DNA of 5,415 nt from Myxococcales bacterium (lineage in GTDB: Bacteria > Myxococcota_A > UBA9160 > SMWR01), in assembly GCA_022571825.1 (NCBI GenBank), contig JACZXC010000235.1:1-5415 (forward strand), given 5' to 3'. Below the pieces are notes generated by a model. The model was not told the DNA's origin. It made no database searches and saw nothing but the letters and a program-made list of their open reading frames with translations. Shown here in pieces: positions 1-5,013 of the stretch (its first letter is position 1; each line of letters begins with the position of its first letter). The translations under genes were made by a program, and so were the position numbers.

Positions 1-8
1 CTCTCCTT
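1..8 (-). promoter_or_regulatory. Possible SD motif for a leftward gene starting just outside the window
   Basis: Read on the minus strand, the first eight positions give AAGGAGAG, a strong purine-rich Shine-Dalgarno match. The start codon it would serve would lie a few bases beyond the left edge. If real, a third leftward gene follows the DUF4097 pair after about 150 bp. The start codon is not visible, so this is only a hint. Confidence 0.25.
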
Positions 9-118
9 CAGTCCCGAGCTTGTCCAGCGACACGGGGGCAGCCGTCCCTGCCAGACACCGGTCACGGGAACTCGTCCCCGATCCGGGAATCGGCTGGTTC
101 GCCCTAATTCTGAAATGC

Positions 119-139
119 GGATCCCGAAAACCGGGATCC
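119..139 (-). terminator. Hairpin downstream of the DUF4097 operon, candidate terminator
   Basis: There is a perfect 8-bp inverted repeat: GGATCCCG at 119-126 and CGGGATCC at 132-139, with a 5-nt AAAAC spacer. It starts 14 bp past the TAG stop of the leftward DUF4097 gene. On the minus strand the stem is followed by GCATTTCAGAATTAG, only weakly T-rich, so this is not a textbook intrinsic terminator. Position and stem strength fit the end of the two-gene operon. A Rho-dependent end or mRNA-stabilising stem is equally possible. Confidence 0.35.
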
Positions 140-153
140 CCGAGGGGAATTCG

Positions 154-1041
154 CTACCGGGCGCGGACCCGGATGCTGCCGCCCGAGGTCCGAAGCCGCA
201 GAGTCTGGCCACCCCCGTTGATTGTGCCCACGACGCGGCTGGGATCCAGCTCCCCGCGCACCGTGATGCCGTGCTCGATCTCGACCCGACCGCCGCGGGT
301 CCGGGCGTCGAGGTCGACCCCTGCATCCTCGGGGAACTGGACCTCGATGCCCCCTCCCGAGGTCTCGAGCTGGCCCGCCGGCTCGTCCGTGAAGCGAACC
401 GAGATCCCACCCCCGCTGGTGTGGAGATCGACCTCACCCCCCACGTCCGTGATCTTGATGGGACCCCCGCTGGTCCGGGCCTCGACATCGCCGCTGATCT
501 CGGAGCCGCGAATGCGCCCGCCGGAGGTTCGCGCCACGAGATTGCCGTGGATCTCCTTCGCCTCGATCGAGCCACCCGAGCTTCGCAGGTCCACGTTGCC
601 CTCGATCGCGTCCACCTCGACGGAACCGCCGCTGGTACGAGCCACGACCTCGCCGCGAATCCCCTCGATCTCGATGCTGCCGCCGTGGGTGCGGATCTCG
701 AGGTCGTAGTGCCTGGGGACCTTGAGGCGAACCCGCAGCCGGGTGCCTCCCAGAAGCTGGGCCCATCCGCCGACGTCGGCGCTGAAGAAGACGTCGACGC
801 CGTTTCCGGTGAGCCGGAATTCCAGCGAGCGCGCGGCCACGCCACCCACCCGGGCATCGACCCGCACTTCGTGGTCGTCGTGGCTCTCGACCTCGACGGA
901 CCCGCTTGCCAGGTCGACCTGAAGGCGTCCTCCGGGCCGGGCGGCGATCCGGTCCTCGTAGTCCTTCGCCATCGCGGACGGGGCCAGGCAGCCCAGTATC
1001 GCGATGGCCAATGCCATCGTCCCGGCGACTCGGCCCATCAT
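154..1041 (-). CDS. Exported DUF4097-type beta-repeat protein
   Basis: A 295-residue secreted protein of the DUF4097 (putative adhesin-like, beta-strand repeat) type. Residues 1-25 form a signal peptide: a short basic start, a hydrophobic core (MALAIAILG) and an AMA|KD site for signal peptidase I. Cys18 after ILG could instead act as a poor lipobox. The mature part opens with GGRLQVDL, then has a [T/S]xGG turn at residues 118, 136, 154, 172, 190, 208, 227, 248 and 285. The first six are exactly 18 residues apart, as in a beta-solenoid. It ends with GTINGGGQTLRLRTSGGSI, a block shared with its upstream neighbour. Two ATG codons stand in tandem. A GGAG at 1045-1048 is 3 nt from the first and 6 nt from the second (1038), so the second may be the true start. 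It lies 27 bp after the lipoprotein paralogue and is probably co-transcribed. The molecular function of the family is not established; I see no catalytic motif. It is expected in the periplasm or at the cell surface. Confidence 0.88.
   Translation of the reverse strand: MMGRVAGTMALAIAILGCLAPSAMAKDYEDRIAARPGGRLQVDLASGSVEVESHDDHEVRVDARVGGVAARSLEFRLTGNGVDVFFSADVGGWAQLLGGTRLRVRLKVPRHYDLEIRTHGGSIEIEGIRGEVVARTSGGSVEVDAIEGNVDLRSSGGSIEAKEIHGNLVARTSGGRIRGSEISGDVEARTSGGPIKITDVGGEVDLHTSGGGISVRFTDEPAGQLETSGGGIEVQFPEDAGVDLDARTRGGRVEIEHGITVRGELDPSRVVGTINGGGQTLRLRTSGGSIRVRAR
352..690 (-). repeat. 18-residue (54-bp) coding repeats in the DUF4097 protein
   Basis: Residues 118-230 consist of consecutive rungs of the pattern GxVxxRTSGGSIxxxxI. 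The hydrophobic residue after the turn falls at 123, 141, 159, 177, 195 and 213 (spacing 18), then at 232 (spacing 19). At the DNA level this is a diverged 54-bp tandem repeat with recurring ACCAGCGGCGG-like cores. The turn is nearly uniform (THGG, TSGG, SSGG, TSGG, TSGG, TSGG, TSGG). Confidence 0.85.
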
Positions 1042-1068
1042 AATCTCCGTGCTATCGCTCCACCGGCT

Positions 1069-2037
1069 CTATCGCTGGCCCACATGGATTCCACCCCGCG
1101 CGGTGAAGAGTCGGAGGGTCGCTCCGCCTCCATTGATCGGACCGCGCACGCGATCGCCCCCCCCGCCTCCGGGAACCGAGATCCCGGTCCCGAGCTCGAC
1201 TCTCCCGCTTCGGCTCACCGCGTCGAGCTCCGCTCCACGACCGCTGGGAATCAACACACGGATTCCCCCTCGGCTGGTCTCGAGAACGCCGCCCGGCTCG
1301 CCGACGAAGCTCGCAAAGATGCCTCCCCGCTCGGTCTTGACGTCCACGTGTCCGTTCACCTCGCGCAATTCGATTCCACCGCGATCGGATCTCACGAGGA
1401 TCGACCCGTCGATGTGGACCAGGTCGACTTCGCCGCGCTCGGTGTCGATCTCCACACTGCCGGTGATCCATCGCATCGTGACGTCGCCACGCGTGACCTT
1501 GACATCGACATCGCCCAGCACCTCGGAAACGCGGATGTCGCCGCTTCCCGTGCGCAACTTCACTGTCCCCTCGGCCCCGATCACCTCGATGGACGCGTCG
1601 GCGGTGCGCGCGCGCACGGGTCCGTTCACCTCCTCGACGGTGATCGGCCCCGCGGTGCAGCGCAGATCGAGGGCGAACTCGCGGGGCACACGGATGGAGA
1701 CCTGGATGTTCGGGCCTCCGAACAGCCAGGCGAAGGCTCCCTCGACCCGGCCATAGACCCGAACGCCGCGCTCGGTTTTGTCCACGCGGAAGCGCACGCC
1801 CGAGGCTCCCCATCCACTCGCGTGGGCCAAGATCCGAACCTCGTTGGCGTCGTGGGCGAGGACCTCGAGGGATCCCGGATCGGGTCGCAGGCCGTCCCCC
1901 AAGTCCAGGTCCACCTCCAGCCGTCCCCGGGGCTCCACCTGGATCCGCTCGTCCACCGCCTCGGAGGGAGCGCATGCGGGTAGGACCGCAACCATCAGCC
2001 ACCCGGCCACCGCCTTGCGCGTCGCTCTGCCCAGCAC
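1069..2037 (-). CDS. DUF4097-type beta-repeat lipoprotein
   Basis: A 322-residue paralogue of the downstream DUF4097 gene. I chose the GTG at 2037 because a GGAGG lies 6 nt upstream and because it gives a complete lipoprotein signal: basic residues at 4, 7 and 8, a hydrophobic stretch 9-19, and LPAC with Cys22 as the lipidation site. Pro at -2 is unusual. The ATG at 1995 would leave only seven residues before the cysteine. The mature part starts with GRLEVDL and carries a repeat ladder with hydrophobic anchor residues at 132, 150, 168, 186, 204, 222, 240, 259, 280 and 317. It closes with GPINGGGATLRLFTARGGI. The turns are charged (TERG, SDRG, TERGG), unlike the TSGG turns of its partner. A run of five glycines (290-294) is encoded by a G8 tract. 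The protein is probably tethered to the inner or outer membrane, and its function is unknown. This frame stays open far upstream of the chosen start, but that part is antisense to other genes and is not a fusion. Confidence 0.85.
   Translation of the reverse strand: MLGRATRKAVAGWLMVAVLPACAPSEAVDERIQVEPRGRLEVDLDLGDGLRPDPGSLEVLAHDANEVRILAHASGWGASGVRFRVDKTERGVRVYGRVEGAFAWLFGGPNIQVSIRVPREFALDLRCTAGPITVEEVNGPVRARTADASIEVIGAEGTVKLRTGSGDIRVSEVLGDVDVKVTRGDVTMRWITGSVEIDTERGEVDLVHIDGSILVRSDRGGIELREVNGHVDVKTERGGIFASFVGEPGGVLETSRGGIRVLIPSGRGAELDAVSRSGRVELGTGISVPGGGGGDRVRGPINGGGATLRLFTARGGIHVGQR
1264..1656 (-). repeat. 18-residue (54-bp) coding repeats in the lipoprotein paralogue
   Basis: Residues 128-258 form rungs whose anchor residues (132, 150, 168, 186, 204, 222, 240) are six steps of exactly 18, followed by 19, 21 and 37. 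The ladder is the same as in the neighbour but one rung longer. Turn sequences are diverse and charged (TERG, SDRGG, TERGG, TSRGG), so the DNA repeat is more eroded than in the downstream gene. Confidence 0.82.
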
Positions 2038-2043
2038 CTGGGG

Positions 2044-2048
2044 CCTCC
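2044..2048 (-). promoter_or_regulatory. Shine-Dalgarno site deciding the lipoprotein start
   Basis: GGAGG on the minus strand ends 6 nt before the GTG at 2037. This favours that GTG over the ATG at 1995 and gives a full-length lipoprotein signal. Confidence 0.75.
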
Positions 2049-2096
2049 GCCCTGCCCACGGGGTTCGATACAGCAAGCCTCGTGCCGGGCTCGAGG

Positions 2097-2149
2097 GCGC
2101 AGGGAGCCCCTCGCACCCCTGCGCTGCAGGAGCCCGGCTGCACCTGCAG
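2097..2149. promoter_or_regulatory. Paired inverted repeats in a divergent intergenic region
   Basis: Two perfect inverted repeats follow each other between the lipoprotein gene and the SGNH gene. The first is GCGCAGGG at 2097-2104 with CCCTGCGC at 2117-2124. The second is CTGCAGG at 2124-2130 with CCTGCAG at 2143-2149. Both have a 12-nt spacer, and their centres are 26 bp apart. The geometry would suit a dimeric regulator binding two sites, but no sequence-level regulator match is recognised, and GC-rich DNA makes short repeats cheap. The 174-bp gap (2038-2211) otherwise shows only the two ribosome-binding sites; I found no convincing sigma-70 promoter. Confidence 0.35.
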
Positions 2150-2201
2150 TCTGCTGTGTGCGGCCCGCGCTTGACGGCCGGCACTCCGTTGGTGAATCGT
2201 C

Positions 2202-2206
2202 GGGAG
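2202..2206 (+). promoter_or_regulatory. Shine-Dalgarno site deciding the SGNH hydrolase start
   Basis: GGGAG lies 5 nt before the ATG at 2212. The upstream in-frame GTG at 2158 has no comparable purine-rich motif and would add an 18-residue polar leader before the membrane anchor. Confidence 0.65.
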
Positions 2207-2211
2207 CTGCC

Positions 2212-3270
2212 ATGAGGGGCCAACTCCATCGAAGCGACCGACGGATCCTGAACCTCGGCCTGCTCGTGGGCTCGTCGGTTCTCGCGATCGGCTTGTTCGA
2301 AGGGATTCTGCGCGCGGTCGGGTTCTCCTTCGCGTTCGCCCCGGAGCGGGTCGAGTTCGGCTATCCGGATCCGGTGGTGCTCGAAGACCGATTCGTCGCC
2401 GACCCCGACCTCTTCTGGGTACCGCCCAGGTATCACCGGGCGCTGGCCGGCATCGCCCGACGCAAGCCCCAGATCCTGTTTCTGGGCGACTCCTGCACCC
2501 GGGGGCCATACCCCCGAATGTTCCTGCGGCGGATTCGCGCGCTGCACCCCGAGGTCGCCATTGCCGGCGACACCCTCGGCATCGGCGGCTGGTCTTCCTA
2601 CCAGGGGCTCCAGCAGCTGCGCCGCGACGTCGCTCCCCTCCGACCGCGCGTCATCACCCTTTATTACGGATGGAACGACCACTGGATCGGCTTCGGACTC
2701 GAGGACAAAGAGATCCACGGGTTGAGCACTTCGTGGCTCGCGCGGCTCGAAGGCCTGCGCCTGGCCCAGCTGCTGCTCAAGGCACAGCTCGCGCTGCGGA
2801 CCCGAGGCCAGGCGGCACGACCGCAACGGGTCACCCCCGAGGATTTCCGCGCCAACCTGATCGAGATGTGCGACCTGGCGCGGGATCATGAAATCGTCCC
2901 CGTGTTGCTGACGGCACCCACCTCCCACGAGGTCGGCCGGGAGCCGGCCTACCTGGCGGTGCGCCACCTGGGCGACCTCGCCGACCTGGTTCCGCTCCAT
3001 CGACGCTACGTCCGAATCGTCCGGGAAGTCGCCCGGACCCAGGCCGTCGCACTCTGCGATCTGGCCGCCCGCTTCGACGGGCTGCCGCGACCCGCGGTGC
3101 GCCACGAGTACTTCGGCGGCGACGGCATCCACCTGACGACGGCGGGCAACGAGAAGATCGCCGAATTTCTGACCGAATGCTTCGAAGCGAGTCCGACGTT
3201 GCGCGATATCTGGGACCCGCGCGGGCCCGCGCCGGCCGGCGCCGCGCGACCCGTACAGGATTCCAGCTGA
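2212..3270 (+). CDS. Membrane-anchored SGNH/GDSL-family hydrolase
   Basis: A 352-residue protein of the SGNH hydrolase superfamily, whose members usually cleave or transfer acyl esters on lipids, glycans or peptidoglycan. A short basic start (R7-R11) is followed by a single hydrophobic segment at about 12-33, which suggests an N-in membrane anchor with the catalytic domain outside the cytoplasm. Block I is LGDSCTRG with the nucleophile Ser94. Block II is GIGGWSSYQG (123-132) with a likely oxyanion glycine. Block III is GWNDHW with Asn155. Block V is GDGIHLTTAG with Asp304 and His307. All four name-giving residues are therefore present. The fold seems complete by about residue 322; the last 30 residues are Pro/Ala/Arg-rich, lie over a palindrome cluster and look unconserved. 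The gene is divergent from the DUF4097 operon and convergent with, and overlapping, the glycosyltransferase gene. The substrate cannot be read from the sequence; removing acyl groups from an envelope polysaccharide is a reasonable guess. Confidence 0.88.
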   Translation: MRGQLHRSDRRILNLGLLVGSSVLAIGLFEGILRAVGFSFAFAPERVEFGYPDPVVLEDRFVADPDLFWVPPRYHRALAGIARRKPQILFLGDSCTRGPYPRMFLRRIRALHPEVAIAGDTLGIGGWSSYQGLQQLRRDVAPLRPRVITLYYGWNDHWIGFGLEDKEIHGLSTSWLARLEGLRLAQLLLKAQLALRTRGQAARPQRVTPEDFRANLIEMCDLARDHEIVPVLLTAPTSHEVGREPAYLAVRHLGDLADLVPLHRRYVRIVREVARTQAVALCDLAARFDGLPRPAVRHEYFGGDGIHLTTAGNEKIAEFLTECFEASPTLRDIWDPRGPAPAGAARPVQDSS

Positions 3271-4886
3271 CCGAGCACCGCCTCGAACTTCGCCTCGTCG
3301 AGGTTGGTGCCAAAAACCAGGCTGGCGCCGTCGCCGACCCGACGGCACTCGAGACGCAATCGCTCCGCGGTCGAGTGAGCCGCCCGGTTGTAGAGATCCA
3401 TCCACGCCCGGGCCACCCGAATCGCCCGCTCCAATCCGCGGGCATCGCCCTCCACCAGGAGCTCGTGCCCCAGCAATACCACGGCGATCTCGCGCTCCCG
3501 CACGGTGGCCAGGGTGGCGGTGCGCTCGTGGGCGACGAGCCCACGGCGGCGCAGCGGCTGGCGAGCCACGGCAAGATCGTTCAGTCCCCGCTTGTCGAGG
3601 ACGTACCAGTCCGTGTAATAGGGCAAGGCCCCCGCGGCGCCGGTTTCGATCCGCAGATCCGCCGGCAGCCGTCCCGAGTCGATGAGCGCCCGGAGTGCCT
3701 TGCCCTGGGCGATCCGCAGCTCGCCGTAGCCGCCCGCGTCGACGGTGGTTCCGATCCCGTTGGTATTCTCGCGGGGCTCCGGATGCCGAGAGCCCCAGTG
3801 TGTCGTCGCGAGTAGCCCCAGGGAGAGCGCCGCCGCCGCCGCCCTGGGGACCCAGGGCGCGCGACGGGGACGGAGCTCGACCAGGACGTGAATGCCATCG
3901 GCGACGAGCCAATAGAGAATGGGAAAAATCGGCACCAGGAATCGGAAACCGATGTGACCGCCTCCGATGCAGGCGAGGTACCCGAGGTAGAGCCCAGCGC
4001 TCACCGCGAACAGAGCGCTGGCAAAGTCGCGACGGAACAGGATCGAAAGTCCCATCAGCGGCGCAAACCAGTGAATCCGATACTCCGCCAGGAACAGCGA
4101 GAAGTATCGGAGCGACTGCTCCCACCAGATCCCATTCACCTTGGCGTAGAACGTATTGGGGAGCCAGAAACCGTAGTAGCCCCGGCGCCACAACCAGTGC
4201 CCTCCGACGCCGATCAGGAACGGAAGCGTCCAGAGCACCAGGGAACCGAGGGAGCGCCGGCGCCCGGCGACCTCGGCGAGGAGGCACAGACCCGCCGCCA
4301 ACGCGAACAAGCCGCCCTCGGGACGCGCGAGGGTGGCCACGGTCAGGCACAGCGACGATCGCCAGGGAACCGCCACTCCGGCGTCGCGCTCTCGAATCAA
4401 CATCCAGAGCCCGAGCCAGATCCCCAGGGAAAAGAACTGGGTCTCGAGTCCTCCGCTACACCATGCAGTGAAAGTTCGGCTCAGCACCAGGGACCCCGGG
4501 GCCAACCAGATCCATGGGTCCCGCCAGCCCCAGTGGCGCGCTCCGAAGGCGGTGAGCAGGACCAGAATGAGCGCTCCGCTCAGCCAACCCAGGACGGGGG
4601 TCAGCACTTCCGGGGCCACGCCCAGGGCGAGTCCCGCCGCTGCGATCAGCACCCACAGGAAGTTGGTGTAGCCCTCGACGGCTTCGCCCGGGTTCCAGAC
4701 CAGCCCCAGCCCGTCGACGAGATGCCGGCTGTAGCGAAAGCTGATGAACGCATCGTCGCAGAGGAAGTAGTAGGCGTGGGCGTTGACGAGAAAAACCAGG
4801 AACACGCAGGCGCCCAACGCCGCGGTCCTCGCGTGGGCGCGACTGCCCGCGGGCGTGGGCTCCCTTTCCCCGATTCCGTCGGCCAC
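3006..4886 (-). CDS. GT-C family integral-membrane glycosyltransferase
   Basis: A 626-residue polytopic protein resembling GT-C enzymes of the arabinofuranosyltransferase AftB / PMT-like kind, which move sugars from a polyprenyl-phosphate donor to glycans on the outer face of the inner membrane. The first membrane segment (about 22-42) is followed by CDDAFISFRYSRHL, with the Asp44-Asp45 pair typical of GT-C active sites. Next comes NPGEAVEGYTNFLW (65-78), a signature of this group. Roughly nine to eleven hydrophobic segments run to about residue 363. A soluble domain follows and includes GAAGALPYYTDWYVLD and RGLND near 415-437, also typical. The family-like part ends near LGQLESC (about 538-544). 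The last 87 residues lie antisense to the SGNH gene, are Arg/Ser-rich and may be non-native read-through. The start is GTG at 4886. The only good SD (GGGAGG, 4905-4910) is 18 nt away, so the start is less certain than the family. Donor and acceptor are unknown. Confidence 0.85.
   Translation of the reverse strand: MADGIGEREPTPAGSRAHARTAALGACVFLVFLVNAHAYYFLCDDAFISFRYSRHLVDGLGLVWNPGEAVEGYTNFLWVLIAAAGLALGVAPEVLTPVLGWLSGALILVLLTAFGARHWGWRDPWIWLAPGSLVLSRTFTAWCSGGLETQFFSLGIWLGLWMLIRERDAGVAVPWRSSLCLTVATLARPEGGLFALAAGLCLLAEVAGRRRSLGSLVLWTLPFLIGVGGHWLWRRGYYGFWLPNTFYAKVNGIWWEQSLRYFSLFLAEYRIHWFAPLMGLSILFRRDFASALFAVSAGLYLGYLACIGGGHIGFRFLVPIFPILYWLVADGIHVLVELRPRRAPWVPRAAAAALSLGLLATTHWGSRHPEPRENTNGIGTTVDAGGYGELRIAQGKALRALIDSGRLPADLRIETGAAGALPYYTDWYVLDKRGLNDLAVARQPLRRRGLVAHERTATLATVREREIAVVLLGHELLVEGDARGLERAIRVARAWMDLYNRAAHSTAERLRLECRRVGDGASLVFGTNLDEAKFEAVLGQLESCTGRAAPAGAGPRGSQISRNVGLASKHSVRNSAIFSLPAVVRWMPSPPKYSWRTAGRGSPSKRAARSQSATAWVRATSRTIRT
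3218..3248. repeat. Cluster of perfect GC palindromes at a convergent gene junction
   Basis: Two perfect 14-bp palindromes overlap end to end: GCGCGGGCCCGCGC at 3219-3232 and GCGCCGGCCGGCGC at 3229-3242. A wider 7-bp stem, CGCGCGG at 3218-3224 and CCGCGCG at 3242-3248, encloses the second one. The cluster lies 20 to 50 bp before the SGNH stop and inside the glycosyltransferase tail. It could slow or end transcription from both sides, although no T-tract follows on either strand. Confidence 0.5.
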
Positions 4887-4915
4887 GTTTCGGGGCGGAA
4901 TCTACCTCCCTGTCG

Positions 4916-4947
4916 GGCTCGAGGCTCGAGGCTCGGTCGCGAGGCTC
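4916..4947. repeat. Heptamer tandem repeat in a divergent intergenic region
   Basis: The 7-bp unit GGCTCGA occurs at 4916-4922 and 4923-4929, with a one-mismatch copy (GGCTCGG) at 4930-4936. The shifted unit GAGGCTC recurs at 4941-4947 after a 6-bp gap. It sits in the 127-bp space (4887-5013) between the glycosyltransferase and EEP genes, where their promoters should lie. It may be a regulator site array or a slippage product. No clear -35/-10 pair is visible nearby. Confidence 0.55.
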
Positions 4948-5001
4948 ACCCGAGGATACGCCCTACTCTCGCCGACGGACCCGGGAATCTCCATCAGGCC
5001 G

Positions 5002-5008
5002 AAGGAGG
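5002..5008 (+). promoter_or_regulatory. Strong Shine-Dalgarno site for the EEP-family gene
   Basis: AAGGAGG, a near-perfect anti-SD complement, ends 5 nt before the GTG at 5014. It fixes the start of a gene that has no stop inside the window. Confidence 0.8.
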
Positions 5009-5013
5009 CGAGC

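Larger units (their letters stand above)
1..153. other. Non-coding left edge, no gene supported
   Basis: This stretch lies downstream of the leftward DUF4097 operon. Two rightward frames stay open through it, but their translations are Pro/Arg/Ser-rich, match no family I recognise, and continue as antisense of the DUF4097 gene. A third rightward frame is open from the edge to a TAA at 105-107. Its roughly 34 residues could be the tail of an unseen gene, but nothing supports that. The stretch contains the hairpin at 119-139 and an SD-like motif on the minus strand at positions 1-8. Confidence 0.5.

Noticed and set aside
154..690. 54-bp repeats as a CRISPR array or non-coding tandem repeat
   Set aside because: The units are diverged, contiguous and in frame with a protein repeat, with no unique spacers.
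115..1983. A 622-codon rightward open frame covering both DUF4097 genes
   Set aside because: It is antisense to two genes with clear signal sequences, SD sites and repeat motifs. Its Asp/Leu/His-rich product mirrors the repeat periodicity of the opposite strand, and stop-free antisense frames are common in GC-rich DNA.
2171..2199. TTGACG resembling a -35 box upstream of the SGNH gene
   Set aside because: At 16-18 nt spacing no -10-like hexamer is present, and such a promoter would start transcription on top of the ribosome-binding site at 2202-2206.
2158..2211. Upstream GTG start for the SGNH hydrolase
   Set aside because: There is no SD near it and the added 18 residues are polar. The ATG at 2212 has GGGAG at 5 nt spacing and leads directly into the membrane anchor.
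1052..2509. A 485-codon leftward frame overlapping the lipoprotein gene
   Set aside because: The translation is Arg/Gly/Ser-rich with no motif, in the wrong frame relative to the DUF4097 repeats; it is a composition shadow.
3177..3815. A 212-codon rightward frame after the SGNH gene
   Set aside because: It is antisense to the soluble domain of the glycosyltransferase, whose motifs are recognisable; it has no motif or SD of its own.
1069..4350. A 1093-codon leftward frame that would fuse a long N-terminal part to the DUF4097 lipoprotein
   Set aside because: The extra part crosses a divergent intergenic region, runs antisense to the SGNH gene and lies out of frame over the glycosyltransferase. 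A good SD and lipoprotein signal place the true start at 2037.
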